DNA of 64,000 nucleotides from Methylobacterium planeticum (GCF_008806345.1 NZ_VZZJ01000012.1:62001-126000), one strand, 5' to 3'. Positions 47,653 to 57,159 are shown, counted from the stretch's first letter. Notes: generated by a model from the sequence alone, not told the origin. Made by a program: numbers and translations.

Positions 47653-47946
47653 GGCACCCGGCCCGTCGCGTCGTCGCGCCGGTCTCGCGCCTCGGTCACG
47701 CGCTTGAATGGGAAGGCCGCCGGCAGGCTGCCGACCGGCACCCGGAACCGGGGCAGGAGCGCGGGTCGAGCCGCGCGGCGTTCGGATTCCGCCCGGTCGC
47801 CGAGCCCTTCGGGATCGTGGCCGCCGCCCTGATGTGGTCGACCGCGCGCGCCGACCCGAACGTCGACGCCGTCGCGGCGCTCGTCCGCGAGGACAACGAC
47901 GCGCCCTCGCGGGATCCCGGATCGATGTGACCCTCTTTGAGCGCGC

Positions 47947-49638
47947 TCAGAAGACCGGCGTCTCCCGGTAGGTCCCCCAGACGTCCTTCAGGGTCTCGAT
48001 GATGTCGCCCATGGTGGCGCCGGAGCGCACCAGCTCGATCGTGATCGGCATGATGTTCTGCGCCGGATCCTTGGCGACCTCCACGAGCTGCTTCAGGAGC
48101 AGGTCGAACTTCACCGCGTCCCGCTCCCGGCGCACCCGCTGGGTCCGGGCGCATTGGCGCTCGGCGGTGGACTGGTCGTAGGGGTGCGTCTCGATCTTCG
48201 GATCGGGCGCGCCGTCGACGAGGCGGTTGACGCCGATCACCGGCTTCTCGCCCGATTGCTTGCGCAGCGCCGTCTCGTAGGCGAAGTCGGCGATGTTCTT
48301 CTGGAACCAGCCCTCCTGGATCAGCTTCAGCGTGCCGCCGCGCTCCTCGACCTCCTTCAGGATCTCGAAGATCCGCGTCTCGTATTCCGTCGTCAGCGAT
48401 TCGACGAAGTAGGACCCGCCGAGCGGATCGGTGACCTGCGTGACGTTGGTCTCCTCGGCGATGACCTGCTGGGTGCGGAGCGCCATGCGCATCGCGTCCT
48501 CGGTCGGGATCGCGAAGGCCTCGTCGTAGCCGTTGGTGTGGAGCGATTGGCAGCCGCCGAGCACCGCGGCCAGGGCCTGCATCGAGGTGCGCACGACGTT
48601 GACCATGTATTGCGGCTTCGTCAGCGAGGCGGCGGCCGTCTGGCAATGGAAGCGCAGGCGCATCGATTCCGGGTTCGTCGCCCCGAACCGCTCCTTCATG
48701 ATCTTGGCGTAGCAGCGCCGAAGCGCGCGGAACTTGGCGATCTCCTCGAAGAAATCCGCCTGGCAGACGAAGAAGAACGCCAGGCGCGGGGCAAATTCGT
48801 CGACCTGCATGCCGGTCTTGAGCACCTCCTCGACGTAGACGATGAGGTTCGCCAGCGTGAAGGCCGCCTCGTGAAGCGGCGAGGAGCCGGCTTCCGAGAT
48901 GTGGTAACCCGAGATGTTGATCGGGTTGTAGCGCTTCATGTTCTTGGCGCAGTAGGTGATGCAGTCGCGCACGATGCGCACCGAAGGCTCGACCGGGAAG
49001 ACGTATTCCTTCTGAGCCATGTACTCCTTGAGGATATCGGCCTGGACCGTCCCCGAGAGCTTGTCGAGATCGTAGCCGCGCTTCTCCGCGAGCACGATGT
49101 ACATCGCGAGCAGGATCCAGGCGGACGGGTTGATCGTCATCGACACCGAGATCGTCTCGAGATCGATGTCCTCGAACAGCGCCTCCATGTCGGCGAGGGT
49201 ATCGATGGCGACGCCCTCGCGCCCGACCTCGCCCTCGCTCATCGGGTGGTCGGAATCGTAGCCCATCAGGGTCGGCATATCGAAATCCGTCGAGATCCCG
49301 GTCTGCCCCTGCGCGATCAGGTACTTGAAGCGCTTGTTGGTGTCCTCGCCGGTCCCGAAGCCGGCGATCTGGCGCATGGTCCAGTTCCGCGAGCGGTACA
49401 TGGTCGGGTACGGGCCGCGGGTGAACGGGTAGCGCCCCGGCAGGCCGATATCCTCGATCGGCGTCTCGGCGGCGTCGGCCGCCGTGTAGACGCGCTTCAC
49501 CGGGATATCGCCGAGGGTGAAGAATTCCGGCTTGCGCTCGGCCTGCTTCCTCAGGAAGGCCGCGACTTCCGTGGCTTCCCAGTCCGCGACCTCCGACCGA
49601 AGGGAGTCGACGGCCTTGGTGTCGATGATGCTGGTCAT
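47947..49638 (-). CDS. hcmA: B12-dependent acyl-CoA mutase large subunit (2-hydroxyisobutyryl-CoA mutase type)
   Basis: Catalytic subunit of a coenzyme B12-dependent carbon-skeleton mutase. At 563 aa it lacks the B12 domain, which is the separate 52118 gene. Compared with methylmalonyl-CoA mutase, which has Tyr at the first position, it has Ile91 in WTMRQIAGF and Asp118 in GISTDFD, equivalent to Ile90 and Asp117, the residues that define HcmA of Aquincola. The ends ([31 protein letters not shown]) also match HcmA closely from recall. The enzyme would convert 2-hydroxyisobutyryl-CoA to 3-hydroxybutyryl-CoA. The chaperone gene upstream overlaps it by four bases. Isobutyryl-CoA mutase is the main alternative but is disfavoured by the Ile/Asp pair. 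Confidence 0.9.
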   Translation of the reverse strand: MTSIIDTKAVDSLRSEVADWEATEVAAFLRKQAERKPEFFTLGDIPVKRVYTAADAAETPIEDIGLPGRYPFTRGPYPTMYRSRNWTMRQIAGFGTGEDTNKRFKYLIAQGQTGISTDFDMPTLMGYDSDHPMSEGEVGREGVAIDTLADMEALFEDIDLETISVSMTINPSAWILLAMYIVLAEKRGYDLDKLSGTVQADILKEYMAQKEYVFPVEPSVRIVRDCITYCAKNMKRYNPINISGYHISEAGSSPLHEAAFTLANLIVYVEEVLKTGMQVDEFAPRLAFFFVCQADFFEEIAKFRALRRCYAKIMKERFGATNPESMRLRFHCQTAAASLTKPQYMVNVVRTSMQALAAVLGGCQSLHTNGYDEAFAIPTEDAMRMALRTQQVIAEETNVTQVTDPLGGSYFVESLTTEYETRIFEILKEVEERGGTLKLIQEGWFQKNIADFAYETALRKQSGEKPVIGVNRLVDGAPDPKIETHPYDQSTAERQCARTQRVRRERDAVKFDLLLKQLVEVAKDPAQNIMPITIELVRSGATMGDIIETLKDVWGTYRETPVF

Positions 49639-50618
49639 GAACGGGCTCCGGCTCCGCCTGCTTCAGGTCCGAGGGCGTCTTCGAGGAGGGTGTTGGCGAG
49701 GGAGTAGGGGTCGCCGTCGCGGGCGCTGAGGCGCTCCGCCAAGGGCCCGCTGAGGGCCCCGGACTTGCGGAGGAAGCGCTCCATCAGGAGGTTCTCGGCG
49801 GTCTTCTCCAGACGGAAGCGCGCGATGGCGCGCCGCCGCTGCGCCCCGGCCTCGGTCTCGAAGGCGACGCGGCGATGATCCCCGATCGCGCCGATCAACG
49901 CCTCGAAGCCCTCGCCCTTGTAGGCGCTCAGGCCGATCACCGGGATGCGCCACTCCGAGCGCCCGGTCGTGAGGGCGCCGAGGGTGAGCATCTGCTTCAG
50001 GTCGGTCAGGGTGCGGTTGGCATCGCTGCGGTCGCATTTCGAGACCACGTGGATGTCGGCGATCTCGAGGATGCCGGCCTTGATCGCCTGGATCTCGTCG
50101 CCGAGACCGGGCGCCGAGACCACGACGGTGGTGTGCGAGGCGCGGGCGATCTCGACCTCGTCCTGGCCGACGCCCACCGTCTCGATGATCACCGTGTCGA
50201 AGCCCGCGACGTCGAGGATGTCGACCGCGTCGAGCGCCGCGCGCGCCATGCCCCCCATGGTGCCCCGGGTCGCCATGGAGCGGATGTAGACGCCGGCGTC
50301 GGTGACGTGCTCGGCCATGCGGATCCGGTCGCCCAGGATGGCACCACCCGAATAGGGGCTCGAGGGGTCGATGGCCACGACACCCACCTTCTGGCCGCCC
50401 CGACGCAGATGCGCGGTCAGCGTCGCCACGAGGGTGGACTTGCCGCTGCCCGGCACGCCGGTGAGGCCGACGATATGGGCCCGGCCCGCCCGCCCGTAGA
50501 TCTCGGCCAGCGCCGGCCGGGCCTCGGCGGAGCCCGCCTCGGCCCGCGAGATCAGCCGTCCGATGGCCGGAACGGCGCCCGCGACGATGCGGGGCACGAG
50601 ATCGAGCGAGGGTGTCAT
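49635..50618 (-). CDS. MeaB-family G-protein chaperone of the B12 mutase
   Basis: GTPase of the MeaB/ArgK type (327 aa) that loads and protects B12-dependent acyl-CoA mutases. The P-loop is GLTGVPGSGKST. The family signature SSPYSGGAILGDRIRM is present, along with VETVGVGQ-type switch III (IIETVGVGQDE), the VSKCDRSDANRT region and LSAYKGEGFEAL. A GGAGG site precedes the ATG at 50618; the open frame continues upstream as a shadow of the ligase gene. The stop overlaps the mutase start. Its position in the cluster makes it the dedicated chaperone (MeaH-type) of the neighbouring mutase. Confidence 0.94.
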   Translation of the reverse strand: MTPSLDLVPRIVAGAVPAIGRLISRAEAGSAEARPALAEIYGRAGRAHIVGLTGVPGSGKSTLVATLTAHLRRGGQKVGVVAIDPSSPYSGGAILGDRIRMAEHVTDAGVYIRSMATRGTMGGMARAALDAVDILDVAGFDTVIIETVGVGQDEVEIARASHTTVVVSAPGLGDEIQAIKAGILEIADIHVVSKCDRSDANRTLTDLKQMLTLGALTTGRSEWRIPVIGLSAYKGEGFEALIGAIGDHRRVAFETEAGAQRRRAIARFRLEKTAENLLMERFLRKSGALSGPLAERLSARDGDPYSLANTLLEDALGPEAGGAGARS

Positions 50619-50664
50619 CCTGCATCCTCCGCGGGTTGCGGGCGCGGGGGGGCCGCGCGCGGCC

Positions 50665-52098
50665 TCACGCGGCGCCCCCGCCGAGCTGGGCGTGCATGTC
50701 GCGAAAGACCGCACGGTCGTCGATGACGCGGCGGGCCTTGAAGTCGGTCCGCGGCAGGCTGTTCGGGGGCAGGATCTCGGCCTGCGCCCGCAGACCCAGT
50801 AGCTTCTGCAGGCGGTGGCAGGTGTCCCGGCGGAACGCCTCGAGGGCGTCGGGACCTTGGGCGAAGATCGTCGCGTCGGCCTCGACGCGCAGCAGCAGCT
50901 CGTCCATCGCCGCCTGCCGGGTGATGACGATGCGGTGCTCGCCCCCGTAGCCGCTCGTCGCGTTGAGCGCCGCGTCGATCTCACTCGGATAGACGTTCTC
51001 GCCGCGGATCGTGAACATGTCGTCGATGCGGCCGAAGATGCCCTGCGGCAGGCGCGGATAGGTCCGCCCGCACGGCGTCGGCCCATCGGTCCACAGGGTG
51101 AGGTCGCCGGAGGCCAGCCGGATCATCGGCTGCGAGGTCCGCTCGAGATGGGTGTAGACCGGGGTGCCGCGCTCGCCGTAGGGCACCCGGCGCATCGTGG
51201 CCGGGTCGCAGACCTCAGTATAGACCACGTCCTGCCAGCAGAGCAGGCCGTCCGTCTCCGCGCTGCCTGCGACGTTCATGAAGGGCGACATCTCGGCCAT
51301 CGAGCCGCAATCGAACACCTTGGCGTCGAAGGCCTCGGCGATGCGGTCGCGCACACCCGGGATCGAGGCTCCGGGCTCGCCCGAGAAGAACATGTATTTC
51401 AGGCCGAACCGGCGCGGATCGAGGCCCTCGGCCCGGGCGACCTCGGCGAGGTGCAGGGCGTAGGTCGGCGTGCCGTAGAAGCCCGCGGGCTTGAGGCTGT
51501 CGAGCCACTGCGCGCAGCGCGCCGTCATGCCGGGCGCGCCCGCCCCGAACGGGAAAGCCTTGGCGCCGAGGCGCTCGGCGCCGGCGAGCGCCCCCCAGCT
51601 TCCCAAGTAGAGGCTGAGGATCGCGGCCACGCAGATCATGTCGCCCGGCCGCATGCCCATGCCCCACATGATGCGGGCATGCGCGTTGGCGATGGCGTTC
51701 CAGTCGGACCGTCCGATCGCGAAGGCGGTGGGGCGCCCGGTGGTGCCGCTGGTCCCGTGGATGTGGAAGATCTCGCGATCGGGCACGCAGAGGTAATCGC
51801 CGAAGGGCGGGACCGAGGATTGCGAGGCGCGCAGCTCGGCCTTGGTGATCACCGGGACCTTGTCCTCGAAATCCTCGAGGCTGCGCAGCTGCTCCGGGTG
51901 AAATCCGGCCTCGTCCCAGTGCCGGCGGTAGAACGGCGCGCTCGCGTAGGCGTAGGCACAGACCTCCTTGAGGCGCGCCAGGATCGCCGCTTCGCGCGCA
52001 CCCGCCGACATGGTCTCGCGCTCCGGGAACCAGTAGCGGCACGTCTCGGCAGGGAAGTATGTGTCGTCGTAGGCTGGTGGGAAGGTCCAGGATTCCAT
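50665..52098 (-). CDS. acyl-CoA ligase (PaaK-like; probable 2-hydroxyisobutyrate-CoA ligase)
   Basis: AMP-forming ANL-superfamily ligase, 477 aa, of the phenylacetate-CoA ligase type. Visible motifs are the P-loop-like GTSGTTGRPTAF, the PERETMSAGAREAAILARLKEVCAYAYASAPFYRRHW start typical of PaaK, YMFFSGEPGASIPG, and FGRIDDMFTIRGENVYPSEID in the C-terminal domain. Placed between the mutase B12 subunit and the chaperone gene, it probably activates the substrate acid to its CoA thioester. The start at 52098 agrees with the family; a longer frame reaches 52140. Confidence 0.9.
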   Translation of the reverse strand: MESWTFPPAYDDTYFPAETCRYWFPERETMSAGAREAAILARLKEVCAYAYASAPFYRRHWDEAGFHPEQLRSLEDFEDKVPVITKAELRASQSSVPPFGDYLCVPDREIFHIHGTSGTTGRPTAFAIGRSDWNAIANAHARIMWGMGMRPGDMICVAAILSLYLGSWGALAGAERLGAKAFPFGAGAPGMTARCAQWLDSLKPAGFYGTPTYALHLAEVARAEGLDPRRFGLKYMFFSGEPGASIPGVRDRIAEAFDAKVFDCGSMAEMSPFMNVAGSAETDGLLCWQDVVYTEVCDPATMRRVPYGERGTPVYTHLERTSQPMIRLASGDLTLWTDGPTPCGRTYPRLPQGIFGRIDDMFTIRGENVYPSEIDAALNATSGYGGEHRIVITRQAAMDELLLRVEADATIFAQGPDALEAFRRDTCHRLQKLLGLRAQAEILPPNSLPRTDFKARRVIDDRAVFRDMHAQLGGGAA

Positions 52099-52117
52099 GG
52101 CCGTACCCCGCCTCTGC

Positions 52118-52525
52118 TCAGCGCTCGCCGCGGTCGGCAACGAGCCGGCGCAGCGTCTCGACGATTACGTCGGGCGGCGTGTCCTGAAGCAGGACCTCGC
52201 GCACGCCCATCTCCTTGATGGCGGCGACATCCTCGTCGGGCATCACGCCGCCCGCGATGACGATCAGGTCGTCCGCGCCCTGCTCGGCGAGGAGCCGGAA
52301 GATCTTCGGGAAGACCGTGAGCTGCACGCCGGACAGCAGGCTGACGCCGAGGACGTCGACGTCCTCCTGGATCGCGGCCGTCACCACCTCCTCGGGGCTC
52401 CGGTGCAGACCGGAATAAATCACGTCCATGCCGGCGTCGCGCAGGGTGCGCGCCACGACCTTCACGCCGCGATCATGTCCATCGAGGCCGACCTTGGCCA
52501 GGAGCACGCGTATCGGCTGGCTCAC
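52118..52525 (-). CDS. hcmB: B12-binding small subunit of the acyl-CoA mutase
   Basis: Cobalamin-binding subunit (135 aa) for the mutase. It has the B12 motif GLDGHDRG (DxHxxG, His ligand to cobalt), SLLSG and AGGVMPDED. I use a GTG start at 52525 because GGGAGG lies five bases before it; the frame continues upstream (TTG at 52609) but that part is promoter DNA. An ATG at 52527 is out of frame (ATGTGA). It is the first gene of the ligase-chaperone-mutase operon, with 19 bp to the ligase gene. Confidence 0.92.
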   Translation of the reverse strand: MSQPIRVLLAKVGLDGHDRGVKVVARTLRDAGMDVIYSGLHRSPEEVVTAAIQEDVDVLGVSLLSGVQLTVFPKIFRLLAEQGADDLIVIAGGVMPDEDVAAIKEMGVREVLLQDTPPDVIVETLRRLVADRGER

Positions 52526-52536
52526 ATCGACCTCCC

Positions 52537-52557
52537 TATCGAATTCCGAATTCCGTA
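52537..52557. promoter_or_regulatory. GAATTC-containing operator candidate before hcmB
   Basis: Two copies of GAATTC in direct repeat (ATCGAATTCCGAATTCCG) just before the hcmB ribosome-binding site. The same ATCGAATTC string recurs at 56162-56170, before the GntR gene, and a related CCGAATTGG lies at 55881-55889, before the MFS gene. Possible operator of the GntR-type regulator. Confidence 0.4.
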
Positions 52558-52749
52558 ATCGAGTGGTAGGATGGTGCAAAATCGAGGTCAAGAAGTAAGT
52601 ATAGTGCAACGCAGCATTGCCTTGCCGCCTCCAGGTGCGGCCTTCGCGAGCAGCGGTGATGCGACGATCGCGGGACGCCGATCGCGCCCGCGAGCGTACG
52701 GAATCCTCTGACGCGCCCGGACGGGCCCAGCCACGACAGCGAGGCCAGC

Positions 52750-54474
52750 ATGACGAGCCCAGCCGAGGAGAATGGTGCGGCGATCATCGCCCGATTTCTC
52801 GCCAATCACGGCGTCGCCCGCGTCTACGGTCTCTGCGGCGGCCACATCATGCCGATCTGGATGGCGCTCGATGCCGTGGGCATCCGCATCGTCGACGTGC
52901 GCGACGAGCGCGCGGCGGTGCACATGGCACAGGCCGAGGCCGAGCTGACCGGGCGCCTCGGGGTCGCCCTCGTCACCGCGGGCCCCGGCCTCACCAACGC
53001 GATCACCGGCATCACCAACGCGCACGTCTCCCGCGCGCCCGTACTGGTCCTGTCCGGCGCGCCGCCGCGGCCGCAGGAGAACCGCGGCGCCCTCCAGGAT
53101 CTCGACCACGTCCAGCTCGTGCGTCCGGTCACCCGCTACGCGCGCACGGTGCGCGAGCCCGCCCTGGTGCCGCAGGAACTCGCCGAGGCCTTCGCGCGCG
53201 CGATGGGGGAGGGGGGCGATCCCGGTCCGTCCTATCTCGACTTCCCCACCGACACCCTGCGCGCGCAGGTTCCCGCCCCCATCGTCCTGTCGGAACTGAT
53301 GCAACCGAGGGTGATCGCGCGGTCCGTGCCTCATCCCGATTCCGTGTCCAGGGCCGTCGAGCTTCTGTTCTCCGCGCGCCGCCCCCTGGTGATCAGCGGG
53401 CGCGGCGCCCGCGGCGCCGGCCCGCAGCTCGTCGCGCTGCTCGACCGCCTCGGCTGTCCCTATCTCGACACGGGCGAGAGCCGCGGCCTCGTTCCGGACG
53501 ATCATCCCTCCGTCGCGGCGGCCATGCGGGGCCAGGCCATGGGCGAGGCCGACCTGATCGTCACGATCGGCCGGCGGCTCGATTTTCAGCTCGCCTACGG
53601 CTCCCCGGCGATCTTCGGGGAGGCACGGTTCCTGCGCATCGCCGATGCCCCGTCGGAGCTGCGCGACAACCGGCCCGGCACGGCAATCCTCGCCGACCCC
53701 GCCGAGACCCTCGCGGCGATCCTCGCCGCCGCCGGCAACCGCACGCCGGACCTCGACGGCGCCTGGGCGGAGGCGATGCGGGAGGGACATCGGGCACGGT
53801 CGTTGAAGTTGCAGGCCGCGCTTCGGGGGGCGCCGGACGGCACAGATGGACGGATGCACCCGAACCGCCTCGTCGCGGCCATCCGGGACGCCGTTGCCGC
53901 CATGCCGGAGGCGCGACCGATCCTCGTCACGGATGGGGGCGACTTCCTGAGCTTCGCCCGCGTGGGGTTGTCCGCCGAGACCATGCTCGACCCGGGACCG
54001 TTCGGCTGCATCGGGGTCGGCGTGCCCTACGGCATCGCGGCGGCGCTCGCGGCGCCCGACCGCACCGTGGTGGTCGCCACGGGCGACGGGGCTTTCGGCT
54101 TCAACGCCATCGAGATCGACACCGCGGTGCGGCACGCCGCCCCCGTGCTGATCATCGTGGCGAACAACGCCGCCTGGCAGATCGAGGTGCACGACCAGAC
54201 CGTCACGCATGGCCGCGTGGTCGGCACGCGCCTGCAGGAGGCCGACCACGCCGCGATGGCGCGCGCCTTCGGCATGCATGCGGAGCGCGTGGCGCGGGCC
54301 GAGGATCTGCCCGGCGCCCTGGCGCGGGCGCTGGCTCACCGCCCGGCCCTGCTCGACGTGCTGGTGACGGCCGATGCCGTCTCCTCCGACGCCAAGAGCG
54401 GGCTCGCCTGGGTGCCGGACCTCCAGCCCCTCGAGACCTGGGACCGGGCGGAGCGAGCGTGGCGCGAGGGCTGA
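52750..54474 (+). CDS. ThDP-dependent 2-hydroxyacyl-CoA lyase/acetolactate synthase-like enzyme
   Basis: Thiamine-diphosphate enzyme of 574 aa with the three-domain ALS/oxalyl-CoA decarboxylase/2-hydroxyacyl-CoA lyase fold. Conserved Glu lies in DVRDERAAVHMAQA (cofactor activation), AGPGLTNAITGITNA follows, and the ThDP/Mg motif is GDGAFGFNAIEID..ANN in the C-terminal domain. The middle segment QENRGALQDLDHV resembles HACL/ALS proteins. It is divergent from the mutase operon and shares its 224-bp promoter region, next to genes for 2-hydroxy-acid metabolism. A lyase acting on 2-hydroxyisobutyryl-CoA (giving acetone and formyl-CoA) is known in actinobacteria, so the same reaction is possible here. 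That is inference; acetolactate-synthase-like activity cannot be excluded. Confidence 0.82.
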   Translation: MTSPAEENGAAIIARFLANHGVARVYGLCGGHIMPIWMALDAVGIRIVDVRDERAAVHMAQAEAELTGRLGVALVTAGPGLTNAITGITNAHVSRAPVLVLSGAPPRPQENRGALQDLDHVQLVRPVTRYARTVREPALVPQELAEAFARAMGEGGDPGPSYLDFPTDTLRAQVPAPIVLSELMQPRVIARSVPHPDSVSRAVELLFSARRPLVISGRGARGAGPQLVALLDRLGCPYLDTGESRGLVPDDHPSVAAAMRGQAMGEADLIVTIGRRLDFQLAYGSPAIFGEARFLRIADAPSELRDNRPGTAILADPAETLAAILAAAGNRTPDLDGAWAEAMREGHRARSLKLQAALRGAPDGTDGRMHPNRLVAAIRDAVAAMPEARPILVTDGGDFLSFARVGLSAETMLDPGPFGCIGVGVPYGIAAALAAPDRTVVVATGDGAFGFNAIEIDTAVRHAAPVLIIVANNAAWQIEVHDQTVTHGRVVGTRLQEADHAAMARAFGMHAERVARAEDLPGALARALAHRPALLDVLVTADAVSSDAKSGLAWVPDLQPLETWDRAERAWREG

Positions 54475-54516
54475 GGCGGACGGCGCCGGTCCTGGCCATC
54501 CGCCGCCCGCACGGCC

Positions 54517-55821
54517 CTACCGGTTCACCAGGCGTGCCGGGTTGAGGAAGACGAGCGCCGCGCCGATGAGGAGCGTCGCACCGAGCACCAGCACGCCGTT
54601 CCCGGTGCTGCCGGTGGCGTCCTTCACCCAGCCGAGCAGATAGGGGCTGATGAAGCCCGCGATGCTGCCGATGGAATTGGCGAGCGCGAGGCCCATCGCG
54701 GCCGCGGCGCCGGTGAGGACCGAGGGGGCGAGCGTGTAGAATTGCGGCACGCAGGTCAGCGTTCCGGCCGCCGCCACCGTCAGGGCCGCGAGCGCCAGCG
54801 CGGTGTTCTGCGCCACCATCACGCTCACCGCGAGGCCGATCGCCCCGACCAGGGCCGGGACCGCGAGGTGCCAGCGCCGCTCGCGCATCCGGTCGGAGCT
54901 TCGCCCGACGAGGTACATCCCGATCAGGGCGCCCGTGTAGGGGATCGCGGTCAGCAGGCCCACATGCAGCGGATCCTTGACGCCGCTGTCCCGGATGATG
55001 GTCGGCAGCCAGAAACTGATGCCGTAGAGACCCATCGTGAAGAAGAAGTAGGTGCCGCTGAGGAGCCAGACCCGGCCGCTCGTGAGGCCTTCCCGGGCCG
55101 AGTGCAGCGGCTTGGTGCGGGCCTCCGCCGCGATGTCCGCGGTGATCCGCTCCTTCTCCGCCGGCGTCAGCCACTTCGCGGAGGCGACGTCGTTGTCGAG
55201 GTAGAAGAAGCACACGACGCCGAGGAGCGTGGCGAACAATCCCTCGATCAGGAACATCCACTGCCAGCCCTGCAGACCGTGGAACGTGTGGAAGCTCGTC
55301 ATGATCCAGCCCGAGACGGGGCCGCCGATGATGCCCGAGAGCGGGATCCCGGCAAGGAACATCGCCGAGGCCTTGCCGCGATGGGACGAGGGAAACCAGA
55401 TCGTCAGATAATAGACGATCGCCGGGATGAACCCGGCCTCGGCGACGCCGAGGAGGAAGCGCAGCACGTAGAAGCTCATCGGCGTCGTGACGAACATCAT
55501 CGCCGCCGAGACGAGGCCCCAGGTGACCATGATCCGCCCGATCCAGACCCGGGGGCCGGTCCGCACCATGATCATGTTGCTGGGAATCTCGAAGAGCGCG
55601 TAGCCGATGAAGAAGACGCCGGCGCCGAGACCGTAGACCGTCTCGCTGAACTTGAGGTCGTTCAGCATCTGCAGCTTGGCGAACCCGACATTCACCCGGT
55701 CGAGATAGGCCGCGACGTAGCAGACGAGCAGAAACGGAATCAACCGGCGCAGCAATCTCCCGTAGAGCACCTGCCCGTCGGGCACCGCCTCGACAGACGT
55801 CAACGTGAGACCGCTCGTCAT
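54517..55821 (-). CDS. MFS transporter, anion:cation symporter (ACS) family
   Basis: Twelve-helix MFS transporter of the ACS family (434 aa), the group that takes up organic anions such as tartrate, phthalate and sugar acids. The start region RLIPFLLVCYVAAYLDRVNVGFAKLQM is diagnostic of the family (DRVNVGFA), and RFLLGVAEAGFIPAIVYYLTIWFP is the loop 4-5 signature. A GGGAGG site precedes the ATG. It converges on the ThDP gene and lies between that gene and the regulator, so a 2-hydroxy acid is a plausible substrate. Confidence 0.9.
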   Translation of the reverse strand: MTSGLTLTSVEAVPDGQVLYGRLLRRLIPFLLVCYVAAYLDRVNVGFAKLQMLNDLKFSETVYGLGAGVFFIGYALFEIPSNMIMVRTGPRVWIGRIMVTWGLVSAAMMFVTTPMSFYVLRFLLGVAEAGFIPAIVYYLTIWFPSSHRGKASAMFLAGIPLSGIIGGPVSGWIMTSFHTFHGLQGWQWMFLIEGLFATLLGVVCFFYLDNDVASAKWLTPAEKERITADIAAEARTKPLHSAREGLTSGRVWLLSGTYFFFTMGLYGISFWLPTIIRDSGVKDPLHVGLLTAIPYTGALIGMYLVGRSSDRMRERRWHLAVPALVGAIGLAVSVMVAQNTALALAALTVAAAGTLTCVPQFYTLAPSVLTGAAAAMGLALANSIGSIAGFISPYLLGWVKDATGSTGNGVLVLGATLLIGAALVFLNPARLVNR

Positions 55822-56240
55822 GGCATCCTCCCTGAGAGGCTATGGGCTCGCGCTTGTGCGCGTTTTCTCTGAATATCTCACCGAATTGGCACGGACGGAT
55901 GATGTCGCGAAGTCGAGAACTTCGCCGGCCGCCAGAGCGCATTTAAAAACCAGGGGCTTTACAATGCCCGCAGCCTGAAAATCTCGAGAGCCGCAAGATG
56001 TTTGTTTGAACGCTGACCTCCGGGTCGAAGATCCGCAAACCATGCGTGCCGCCGCATCGGTCAGCCAGACGACGCTGATCGCGTCGGGACACGGCTCCTT
56101 CTCCCGGATTTCGCCGACGCCGACGCTTCCGATCCCGGCCACGCACGCGGGGCCCATCTCTATCGAATTCGGTACTCTGAACACAGACTGCGGAATGCTT
56201 GTACTTGTGTCAAGCGACAATCATAGTGGTGCGGGCAGCC
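55822..56240. promoter_or_regulatory. divergent MFS/GntR control region, 419 bp
   Basis: Holds both promoters. Candidate sites are CCGAATTGG (55881-55889), ATCGAATTCGG (56162-56172) and a TTGTACTTGTGTCAAG-type partial dyad near 56199-56214, which has the TTGT/ACAA look of FadR-family operators. No coding frame is convincing here. Confidence 0.45.
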
Positions 56241-56936
56241 ATGGCCGACCGGGGAATAGGATTGCAGTCTCTCGAACAGTCGACGAGCTTGGTGGATCAG
56301 GCCTACACGGTGATCCTCGATGCGCTGTGCGACGGAACCTTCAAACCGGGCGAGCGGCTGACCCAGGACGACATCGCGAACCGCCTCAGCGTGTCCCGCC
56401 AGCCGGTGACGCACGCGCTGGCGGTGCTCAAGGCGCAGGGCTTCTTGGTTCAGTCCGGGCGCCGCGGCCTGATGGTCACGTCCGTCGAGCCGGACTTCTT
56501 CCAGGCGATCTACCAGTTCCGCTCGGCCGTCGAGCCCCTGGCGGTGAGCCTGGCGACGCTGCGACTGACGAAGAACGCCATCCTGCGGGGCCGCTCCCTG
56601 GTCGAGCACGGGCGCAACCTCGTGGTCGCGGGGGATGCGCGCGCGACGCTTCAGGCCGATATGGATTTCCACGCCTTCATCTACGAGTTGTCCGGAAACC
56701 CGATCATCGGCGAGACCATGCGTCTGCACTGGCTTCACCTGCGCCGGGCGATGGGCCACGTGCTGCGCTATCCGGGCATGTCGATCAGCGTCTGGCAGGA
56801 GCACAGCCGGATCCTCGAACGCATGGTCTCCGGCGATGCCGCCGGCGCCTCCGACCTGATGCGCCGCCACGTCGTCGACGCCTACGAGCGCGTCAAGGTC
56901 GATGTCGCGACCGGCGAGACGATCGGCGCGGCGTAG
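56241..56936 (+). CDS. GntR-family (FadR/FCD-type) transcriptional regulator
   Basis: A 231-residue repressor-type regulator. The winged helix-turn-helix is residues 15-80 (LVDQAYTVILDALCDGTFKPGERLTQDDIANRLSVSRQPVTHALAVLK-type). The C-terminal FCD all-helical domain (about 90-220) binds an acyl-CoA or organic acid and often a metal through Asp/His residues (DMDFHAFIY, HWLHLRRAM, HSRILE, RRHV). I use the ATG at 56241; GTG at 56229 is possible. Divergent from the MFS gene and probably the local regulator of the 2-hydroxy-acid island. Confidence 0.9.
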   Translation: MADRGIGLQSLEQSTSLVDQAYTVILDALCDGTFKPGERLTQDDIANRLSVSRQPVTHALAVLKAQGFLVQSGRRGLMVTSVEPDFFQAIYQFRSAVEPLAVSLATLRLTKNAILRGRSLVEHGRNLVVAGDARATLQADMDFHAFIYELSGNPIIGETMRLHWLHLRRAMGHVLRYPGMSISVWQEHSRILERMVSGDAAGASDLMRRHVVDAYERVKVDVATGETIGAA

Positions 56937-57159
56937 CCGCCTCGCCGGGGGGGGCCGTCGCGGGATGGCGGGCCGCTTGCTCACGAGTGGGCCGTGCTCA
57001 CCCCGGCGATGGGTGCCGGTTCCGATCCTCAGGGCACGGCTTGGCGACATCCGACCCAGTGCAGAGATGCTCCTGCCGCAGGCCCGTGCTAGCAGGGCGC
57101 CCGGCGCATTCGCGGTGGTCACGACCGCCGGACATTTCCCGCGTCGACAGGATCGCACC

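Noticed and set aside
47653-47946. Short frames between the 102-aa gene and the mutase, including one ending in AALVREDNDAPSRDPGSM
   Set aside because: The readable part (about 47780-47930) has no start codon in frame; at most it is a remnant and no family is recognised.
52526-52749. Cobalamin riboswitch before the B12 mutase operon
   Set aside because: The leader is short and I could not find a B12-box-like core; mutase genes are not usually under this control.
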